This document shows, piece by piece, positions 56,335 through 64,000 of a stretch of DNA of 64,000 nt. The stretch comes from Acholoe squamosa. Lineage: Eukaryota > Annelida > Polychaeta > Phyllodocida > Polynoidae. A model generated the notes under the pieces. That model worked only from the letters and a program-made list of their open reading frames with translations. It made no database searches and was not told the origin of the DNA. A program made the position numbers and the translations under genes. The stretch covers positions 1,412,501-1,476,500 of the forward strand of contig OX439047.1 in assembly GCA_949317995.1 (NCBI GenBank). The letters are read 5' to 3'. Each line of letters starts with the position of its first letter. The stretch's first letter is position 1.

Positions 56335-56721
56335 TTACTGAGTAGGGTTTAATCTAGGACTTTTCCTGATTCTAACCTTTACTGTAGGAACGAGTGTTGA
56401 GCCTCGGGGCGGGTTACTATCACCCCCTCCTAGCCCACCGTCCTTTGATGTGGCCGGGCCGACCGGGCTATTAACCCGTTTCCTTCGGCGTCTGCTTCCC
56501 ATCAATTGTGACGGTGTGGATGTAGGAGCCAGAGTGTTTGCTCTGGGTTTCCTTTCATCCTCGACACTCGCTGACCGTTCCTTTGATGAGCCTTGGCGCT
56601 TAAGCCTCGCTCGGGTCATAGGTCCGGACTGGAGTGACTGATCTTTAACTTCAATCAAAACGCTTCGATGTGAAGTTTGTTCAGTCGTTCGCACCTTCGA
56701 GGGGGGTCGGGCTTCCGACAT
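56335..56721 (-). pseudogene. Basic open frame overlapping the pol terminus
   Basis: 128 codons, overlapping the end of the integrase frame by about 67 bp in another frame. Ser/Arg/Pro-rich with LMGSRRRRKRVNSPVG and KVRIRKSPRLNPTQ at the end. The related plus-strand element ends pol with a similar RRSPRLL motif, so this could be an alternative or duplicated pol tail. No domain. Confidence 0.4.
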
Positions 56722-59486
56722 CCCTTCAAAGGCTGTTTAGATGCTTTCGACTTATCTCGACGAGCCGGTCGACCACGGCGCCGCTTTGATGGTTTATTGG
56801 CATCCAACACCTCCACCTCGCTCAGTTTTCGAGCCTTTTGCTGTCGTTTTTGATGACCCTGCGTAGTTTGTTTTTTAGACTGAACTTCCGGTCGCGACCT
56901 TTCGATCTCTATTTCGACCTGTCCAGAAACAGACTTAGCCCTTTTCGTGGCCTTACGAGAAGGTGAATCATCATCAAGTTGTGGTTGCAACAACTTGACA
57001 GTTTGTGATAGTTCTACGCCCAACCACCGGCGCACTCTATCGACATTGCTCTTTTGCAACCGCCCGCGGGACGATCGAAGTAATAATGTCAACTCAGAGA
57101 GGACAGAATCCACTACGAAGGGCCCATCCCAGTTGGGAGCAAGCTTCATAGCTGCTTGGGGGGTGTGGTACCTCACCACCTGTTCCCCAACTGAGTACCT
57201 TCTCTGCTTCAGCCCATAGTCATACCCGACTTTCTGGCGTTCCGCAGATTTACCTAGATTTTCTCTTACCATGCTGTGACTGTCTCTCAATCGATCACGA
57301 AGCTGTTCCACGAAAGTGACGGAACAAGGGACTTCGAGCGGGTTTTCGATTGAACCGAAAATCACATCCGCTGGCATGAGAATTTCTTCCCCGAATACCA
57401 TCATATTTGGACTGCATCCAGTAGAACTGTGTTCAGAGCTGTTATATGCGGACACCACATATTTAGCCTGTTCATCCCAGTCGTCCATATGTTTGTCTAC
57501 CAACATAGTCAGACTCTGAATCAATGTTCTATTGAACCTTTCCACCTGGCCATCGCTCTGTGGCCTGTACGGATTGGTTCTCTGTTTTACAATTGTCAAA
57601 TATTCACACATCTCAGAGAAGAGCCGAGACTCGAATTCTCGACCTTGGTCGGAATGCAGAAGCAACGGGACACCAAAGGTCAAAACCCATTTGTCCACGA
57701 AATCTTCTGCACAGGTCTCTGCTGTGTGATTTGGTAGGGGAATAGCGCGTACATACATGGTGAAGTAATCCTGGATTACTAACATACAAGTATTCTTGTT
57801 TGGCGTGGGTGCAAATCCCGAGATGATATCCATAGCTATCCTCCCGAATCTCACCCCGAACAACTCTTGGTGTAAAGGGGACTTACCCATGCCCTCACCG
57901 GGCTTTACCAGACAACAGGTAGGACAATGTCGAACCCAACGACCTATGTCCTTCCCCATTCCAGGCCAGTAATATCTCCTTTTCACCTTTTCGAGCATTC
58001 GTTTTCGACCAAAATGTGCCGCTGTTCGGTGTCCATGGCAAAAGGAGAGTACCTCACCCCTCAGTTGGCGTGGTACAACTACTTGAATCGTGCGTCTAGC
58101 CCGACCCGCCTCGACTTTCCAACGACACAACAAACCTTCACGGAAAGTTAATAGAGGCCATTGCCCTATTAATTTCTGTACCTCGGCGCTCTCGATTGAT
58201 ACATCAGGCCTAGTGGGTTTAGCCCCCTTAACTAGCCATTCAGCAACCTGTTTGATGTCAGCGGCCGCTTTCTGAGCATCAATGAGTTCATCGAGAGACC
58301 AAAATGCAACACCCACCCGGCTGTCTACTAAACTACCTACAGCTGCCAAAACAGCATTGTGACTGCCGCAGTCTGTACAATCCGACCTCTGGCATAGCTG
58401 CACAGGGATACGACTAAGACCATCGGCGTTTAGATGCTTGGCCCCACTTCGATGTTCGATCTTAGAGTTTTCGAGACCGAACTCCGAAAGGTGGGCCAGC
58501 CACCTACCCATCATCCCTTCAGCTTCTTTGAAATTCAGGAGCCATTTCAAAGACGAATGATCGGTGCGGATAGTGAAGTTACCACCATAGAAGTAGTGCC
58601 TAAACTTCCTGGTGTACACGGCAACTGCCAACAGTTCTCTTTTGGTGGTGCAGTAGTTTCGTTGTGTTTTACTTAGAGTGTTGCTAGCAAATGAGATCGG
58701 GACCTCCATTCCATCCTGCTCTTGGGATAGAACAGCCCCGATCGCGGTATTGCTAGCGTCAGTGTCCAAGATAAAACGACCGTTGGGTGTGGGGAATCGA
58801 AGTACAGGTGTCTCCTTGAAACTTCGTTTTAACTCGACAAAAGCATGTTCAGCTCTCTCCGTCCATGCGAATGCCTCGTAACGACCTTTACTACCTTTAG
58901 GTTTTTGGATCACTAAGTCCTGCAAAGGACTTACGAGTTCTGCGAACCCCGGGATGAACTCTCTGTAGTAGGAACAAAAACCAATGAAGGATCGGATTTC
59001 CTTCACTGTAGTGGGCCTAGCCCAAGTCATTACATCGCTAATTTTCCCCGGGTTGGCTTCTATACCCTGTTCAGACACGATTCGGCCTAGGTACTCGACC
59101 GAGGTCCTAAAAAGCTGACACTTTTTAGGCTTCAACTTCAGCCCCCATGCTCGAATCCTGTTGAAAACTTCTGCCAGATTCGCCATTGCTTCATCCGTCG
59201 TTTTGCCGAAGACGATGATATCATCGAGGTAAACCAGGCAAATCTTACCCAGCAAACCTCTCAACAACTCCTCCATCATTCGCTCGAATGTGGCGAGGGC
59301 GTTACACAAAGCAAACGCCATTCGATCGAACTCATAGAGCCCCCTCTGGTAGGAAAAAGCGGTTTTCTCGACGTCATCGGGATTCATCCCGATCTGCCAA
59401 TATCCAGATTGGAGATCGAGACAACTAAACCACTTGTTTCCTCCTAGGATCCAAGGATTCGTCGATGCGCGGGAGAGGGTAGGCAT
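56722..59486 (-). pseudogene. RT-RNase H-integrase of TFA-carrying gypsy
   Basis: A 943-codon frame (to 56655), the longest uninterrupted coding block in the window. [17 protein letters not shown], a variant FALCNALATFERMM, and CLVYLDDIIVFG. RNase H: FILDTDASNTAIGAVLSQ, TKRELLAVAVY, TDHSSLKWLLNF, KHLNADGLSR. Integrase: zinc module FCHGHRTAAHFGRK and CPTCC; Asp in IAMDIISGFAP; Asp in LLLHSDQGREFES; Glu in SDGQVERFNRT. The C-terminal extension is basic with SKRRRGRPARRDKS, a canonical AT-hook core (RGRP). The N-terminal RT is in another frame (59425-60489), one frameshift near 59450. All RT and integrase catalytic acids are present. Confidence 0.9.
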
Positions 59487-60567
59487 TTTTCTTAGTCACT
59501 CCATTCAGACATCGATAATCGACGCAGAATCTCATGGTCCCATCCTTCTTCGTCACCATCTGGACGGGACTGGACCAGGGACTAGTACTTGGCCTAACCA
59601 CTCCCGTATCCAACATCTCCTTAAGTTGTTCATCCGCCGCAGCTTTCTTGCTGAGCGGAATCCTCCTGTAAGGGACTCGGATAGGTTGTGCGTCACCAGT
59701 GTCGATGTTATGCAGACATCGATCGGTGCCCCCTAACGGTTCATCTGGGGATTTAAAGACATCCACATGCTTACGTAGTAAGGCGGACAGCTTCAGTCTT
59801 TCTTCTGGCTGGGTCAGGTGGGTGTCACCATACATGTCTAACAGCCAGGTAGGGAGCTCCCCTGTGTGGGTGCTCACGATTTCTGCCGTCTCGATGTCTG
59901 CAGCTTCTTGCTCGAGACGCATCATCACAGATCCTACCTCCGGTGAAGAGAATTCACCGTTTCTGTCAGCGTACTGTATGGTACCGACCACCTGGCCTTT
60001 TTCCAGGACAATGTCTCGATTCAGTGGATTACAGACGGGAAACACTGTTCGACGGACATTGCTGACAAGGGCAGCCTCACCAACCAACCCAAAACTGCTC
60101 AGAGTCTTCGGGTCGGGTTCGACTATGCCCTGTCGATCTCTTTCCAGACCTTCGGATTTCACCAGTACATCGCACCGATGTCTGGCGGGTATCCTCGTGG
60201 TCTGTGCTACTGAGGCTATCGATGACACTCTCTTCAGTTTACACTGATGGTGCTCTTCTACCGGCTCGGTCATGACCAATTGACCCGTCCTTGGGTTCAG
60301 GATCATACCGTATAATGCCGCGAAGTCGAGCCCCAGAATGCCATCGTCAGCCACATCGGCCACTATTGGGCTAAACACATAGTGGGTCGATGCGACCTTA
60401 AGAGGTAGAACCAATCGACCATAGGTCCGCATTTCGGCTCCAGACGCAGTGCACGCCGTTATTCCCTCATAGAGATTATCTGACGGCACTACTAACGTTT
60501 TCGCGAGTTCCCGAGAGACAATGGTGTGGCTGGCACCAGTATCTATCAGGACGTCTACAGAATGCCC
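59425..60567 (-). pseudogene. Protease and RT N-terminus of TFA-carrying gypsy
   Basis: Directly after the TGA at 60568-60570 the frame reads [16 protein letters not shown], the protease active site. It continues with [18 protein letters not shown] and RT motifs [34 protein letters not shown] and [16 protein letters not shown]. It ends in a shifted frame near 59450. It would mature the polyprotein and begin the RT fold. Confidence 0.85.
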
Positions 60568-60948
60568 TCAAATCTCTGCAGACAGGTACCATCGTTTCCC
60601 CGACAAGGGGGCGGTTCCTGCTAGCATTCTCAACCCTACGTCAGTACTCAGATCGATCCCTCTCTTCTTCAGAAAAGAGAGACAGGGATCATCTGAGGGA
60701 AGCTCTGTTGCGCAGACTCTGGCCAGCTGCCGCATCAGGGCTTCTCTCCCGGCGTCGACTTTCACTTTCGATCCAGTCGAACCCTCGACCTTGGAGTTCG
60801 GGCTGCCAGCGCCCTGTTCCTTGGCCATTGAGACTTTTTCTACACCGACATCTTCGGAACCTGACCGGTGATCAACCGGTGCCGCTGTGGTAAAGGGCTG
60901 GGATGGCCCTACCGGGACCTTACCTAGTTCCCTCGAATCTACTGTCAT
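60568..60948 (-). pseudogene. Pol N-terminal leader of TFA-carrying gypsy
   Basis: 126 codons with PCLSFLKKRGIDLSTDVGL and GKRWYLSAEI, homologous to the leader before the protease in the plus-strand gypsy. It ends at TGA 60568-60570, only a few codons before the protease DTG; the frame continues unchanged after the stop. Confidence 0.75.
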
Positions 60949-61059
60949 CTGATCAGGAGTGCCAGAGGTGCTGATACCTTGGCTTTTCGATGGTCGGGCA
61001 GCTCGATTGCCACGTCGAGCCGCCCGCCTCAGTTTTCCGTCGCGTCAGGTGGTAGTCCT

Positions 61060-63354
61060 TTAATCGGCTCGGGGCAAGTTCGTGCGAAATGCCTCTGCTT
61101 TTTGCAGTTCCAATACTTTTGTCGAGGTAGGATTCACCAACTTCGGCAGGAGTTGTCGTTTCCGCAACAACTCATCTGCCAAGTCCATGAGATCCTTGAG
61201 AGACATGTAAGTGCGCCATTCCCGAAGCACGTCTTGTTGTAAATCAACGTCATACAATCCTCCTATGAACAACTGGTTGACTTTGGTTATGAGCCATTCA
61301 ACTGAGAAGTCCACACCTGGATAGGCATCGCCGGCAAGACGTCTCAAAGCAAAGCCATAGGCTCTAATGCTTTCGTTCTTGCCCTGGCGTCTCTTCTCCA
61401 TTGTGACAATGGGATCTTGCAGGCTAGAAGTCATGGCTTCTGTTACCATGTCGACCAGCCCATCCAAAGTCCCATCTCCATGCTCCTCCCATAGCCACAC
61501 AGTATCAGCTGCGGGGCCATTCTGGAGTAACATGAGGAGTTGAGCTAATGCCATACTCGAGGTCCACACATTTACTCGACGGACGTGATTGAATCCGTGG
61601 TACCAATGGAGCCAATCATCCTTCCATGTAAATGGAGGGCACTCGACTGACGTAGTTCGGGCCGGTTCATGCCCGATAGAGGTATTTTCAAACATTCTGC
61701 TTGATCTTCTGACCTGATCAAGAGCGAACGTCGTACCTCTTCTAGGTATCTGATGGTCCATCCCCATGTTCCTCATAGTCGTGTCTGCACGACTATGATT
61801 CATCCCCCAAGGGTTACCGGTCTCGGCCTCACTCAAATGCGAAGCCTCGAACCTGATATCCCTATACTTGGGTGGATCGACATGTTGTTGGGCCGTGGTA
61901 GGGGTCGAGAACTGCCCGATCACCCCACTTAGACCATCGGTGCGCGGCATCGAAGGAACAGGTTGGGCTCGACGTGATCTCGAATCTGTATTCGAGATAT
62001 TGTCGATAGTCCCCACCATTCTGTTTATCTCTGCCTGCTGTTTTGAACGTTCCGCCTGTCTTAATTCCGATACTAGGAATTCCAGGCGGTCATGTTCGGG
62101 CTTCGAGAGATCTCGTTGTTCGCCGAGGGCAAAGCGTTGCTTAACCTCCTTCATGGCACGGTCAAGCCACTCCCTGTAGTCAGGATTTTCGACTAGGTCC
62201 TCTTGAGTGGCAACTCTAGTAGTGCTGCATTCACTACTTTGTTGCTTCTCTCGAAGTCTAGCGGTACGCACTTTCGATTCCGTCTGCTCCTTCAGACGTT
62301 CCTCGAGTGCGAGTTCATCACGAACTTCTTTATTCACCCTGGCTTCGTCAGCCTCCCTGCGAGACGATATCTCTCGTCGGAGCTTATCGATTTCTCCACA
62401 CATGGCTCCCAGAGTATCCGAATCCTTCTGATCCTTCAGTGATTGGGCTACTAGGGATACAGATTTTAAGGAATTAAGCTCGGCTTCGTGCCTCGCTTTT
62501 TGTTCCATTAGAATCTGATATTCCGCCATTTTATTTGCGTGTTCGATTCATTCCTCACAGCGACGACGCATTTCTGCCTCGTCCCTGGCTCGAGCATCCT
62601 CGTCAGCTTGCATCTGACAGAGTAACGACTCCCGTTCCTGACGTAGCTGTTTGACCTGCTTTTCATAAGCTGTTAGGTGCTCAGCTACTTCTTCAGTATG
62701 CTCGGCTGATTGTTGGTTCAACTCATGCCGCAACTCTTGCAGTTGTTCCTCCAACATAGTCTTCTCTACTTCTTGTAGTTTCAACTTATGTTTAAGGGAC
62801 GTCTGCTCGTGCTGGGCATCCCGAAAATCGTTTCGAGCTCTCACGACACATTCTCGGCGGCTAGTAGCAAGGCGGTCGATCTTCGCTTTTAGTGATTGAC
62901 AATCCATTGCTGTCAATCGTTTACGCTCGATCTCCGACTTCGTTGCAAGTAAGGACTCTTTTTCGCTAGAGAGCTGCTTGACCTTCTCTTGAAGATCAGC
63001 AAGTTCTCTATTCACGATCTGAGTCTTATTCGAAGCCTCTAGCGCTTGCTGCCTAAGCTGTTCCAATTTCAGCTCTATTTCTGTACTCTTCTCCTGAGCT
63101 TTCGTGGTGTTACTCGCGAGAGCATCCAACTGCTGGCAACCCTGGCGCAGTTGGCGTTGCTGCTCTTGCAGCAACTCCTTGTTGAGTCCCCTGCCACTGT
63201 CCATACTTCCTTGTACCGACACGGGCGAGGGACCCTCGAAGGACCAACTGCCAAGGCCCATTGGAGTTCCCACGGGCGAAGCTGATTTTTCTACATAGGA
63301 CAAACTCTGTGCCCTCAAGAAATTCTCAGCAGCTGGAGAGAGTTGAGTCGACAC
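61060..63354 (-). pseudogene. Gag of TFA-carrying gypsy
   Basis: One frame of 764 codons broken only by TGA 62548-62550. The first ~250 residues are a coiled coil (ELADLQEKVKQLSSEKESLL). More charged helices follow, then a capsid-like region (MALAQLLMLLQNGPAADTVW, YGFALRRLAGDAYPG). After a frameshift near 61120, a knuckle NCKKQRHFARTCPEP is read. The first Cys of CX2CX4HX4C is Tyr here (TAT for TGT), so this knuckle cannot bind zinc normally. The layout matches the plus-strand gypsy gag. Confidence 0.8.
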
Positions 63355-63570
63355 TCACCAATTGAGTAGCCTTTGATACAGGCCCAACGGGTCAGAGGAT
63401 GGACCTATTATCAGAGAGTGGTTCAAACCACCGCCGATTAGTGGATCATTCATATCCACTAACGGGCCTGCAGTCGCTTGATGTTGGTGATTGGGGTCAT
63501 CACCTTCATCCAAGTGACCCTGCATGTCAAACTTAAGCTCGCAGTACCTATGCGGACTAAAGTTAACAAC
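63355..63570 (-). other. Leader of TFA-carrying gypsy
   Basis: About 215 bp between the primer-binding site and the gag start. No frame or repeat noted. The gag start near 63354 was taken from the open frame; the first good ATG is ATGTCGACTCAA-like or later. Confidence 0.4.
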
Positions 63571-63584
63571 TGGTCATGGCACCA
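63571..63584 (-). other. Primer-binding site of TFA-carrying gypsy
   Basis: The minus strand reads TGGTGCCATGACCA one base after the LTR. It begins with TGG as expected for pairing with a tRNA 3' CCA end; the tRNA was not identified. Confidence 0.6.
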
Positions 63585-63585
63585 G

Positions 63586-64000
63586 TGTAGTGTTCTACCC
63601 CTCGATGTTCAATCGAATCTTTCGATAAACAACGAAGAACAACTATTCAGGTTCCAGTTAAAACTTTATTGTCTAATAACACATAGGCATCAGCCGTTCT
63701 CGATCACAGTTACAGGTGGCAGAGTTTGAACTCTATAACAAGTTCGACACTAGGCCTTCTAGTGTCTACAGTTGATATTCCACATACACCTCCTCTGTGC
63801 AGCAGCACAGAGGAGTATTAGAATATGGTAGCCGGGCAGCCGCCAACCATCGCTCACGATGGTCAGTCGGGGCTGGACTGACCCTGAGGAAGGCCGTACA
63901 ACGGCCTTATATACACCGGAGTCGAGGGCCACGTGACGAAGTGGTGACATGGCGCTGGACTCCAGCGCCCCCAGGAGTCGGGTAATAGAGGTGCTCTCGA
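63586..64000 (-). repeat. 5' LTR of TFA-carrying gypsy, cut by window end
   Basis: Matches 51381-51784, with an 11-bp insertion (around GGGCTGGACTGACC) and six substitutions. Carries the same minus-strand TATATAAGG and AATAAA. About 50 bp of its outer part lie beyond the window. Confidence 0.9.

Larger units (their letters stand above)
51381..64000 (-). mobile_element. Gypsy element carrying a TFA gene (5' LTR cut by window end)
   Basis: The LTR at 51381-51837 matches 63586-64000 (six substitutions and an 11-bp indel over 404/415 bp). On the minus strand: primer site, gag, protease, RT, RNase H, integrase, a spacer, the TFA open frame, and the 3' LTR. Extra frames between pol and LTR of about 4 kb are unusual for gypsy. 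About 50 bp of the right LTR and the target duplication lie outside the window. Confidence 0.88.

Overview
The window is a piece of a metazoan nuclear genome, very probably a marine invertebrate. The grounds are a GT-AG spliced gene, long AT-rich non-coding stretches, poly(A)-tailed non-LTR elements, gypsy LTR elements with TATA boxes and AATAAA signals, TA-flanked MITEs and several minisatellites. I could not settle mollusc versus cephalochordate or another group. Most of the 64 kb is transposable-element sequence, much of it nested; only one convincing host gene is visible.

Layout. 0.5-3.3 kb: a decayed minus-strand gypsy gag-pol with a truncated LTR and a plus-strand gypsy scrap. 3.4-9.9 kb: a minus-strand block holding a gypsy RNase H remnant and a broken copy of a two-finger/acidic protein family (called TFA here). 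It is split by an 8.0-8.4 kb non-LTR 3' end with a 13-bp target duplication and by a 3.1-kb non-LTR element (4.5-7.65 kb) that itself carries a solo LTR. 10-11.2 kb: first copy of a dispersed repeat with a 42-bp minisatellite. 11.6-17.6 kb: a two-exon host gene (542 aa predicted) with three SUMO-interacting-like motifs. Its 4.4-kb intron carries a block bounded by 89-bp inverted repeats, itself invaded by a solo LTR, a 1.1-kb TIR element and two MITEs. 17.8-20.6 kb: tandem repeats and a PIF/Harbinger-like fragment. 20.9-36.4 kb, plus strand: a second TFA copy, cut in two by a 13.6-kb env-carrying gypsy element (22043-35625, minus strand; LTRs 858/861 bp, GATG target duplication). 37-41.4 kb: ~0.5-kb inverted arms enclosing a CpG-rich block and a third copy of the minisatellite repeat. 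42-44.8 kb: rearranged repeat modules. 44.8-51.3 kb: a plus-strand gypsy without LTRs and with deletions in reverse transcriptase and integrase. 51.4-64 kb: a minus-strand gypsy of a related family (5' LTR cut by the window end), with gag, protease, RT, RNase H and integrase, plus an extra ~1000-codon ORF between pol and the 3' LTR that is the best-preserved TFA copy.

The most unusual signal is the TFA family. Three copies share a C2H2-like double-finger region; the two longer ones also share a DDEW segment, an FF..FG..L..W segment and an acidic tail. One copy has its own CCAAT/TATA promoter-like sequence inside a gypsy element. No element here looks fully functional: nearly every coding block carries a frameshift, stop or deletion. 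The env-gypsy has the most similar LTR pair (seven substitutions) and so is probably one of the younger insertions.
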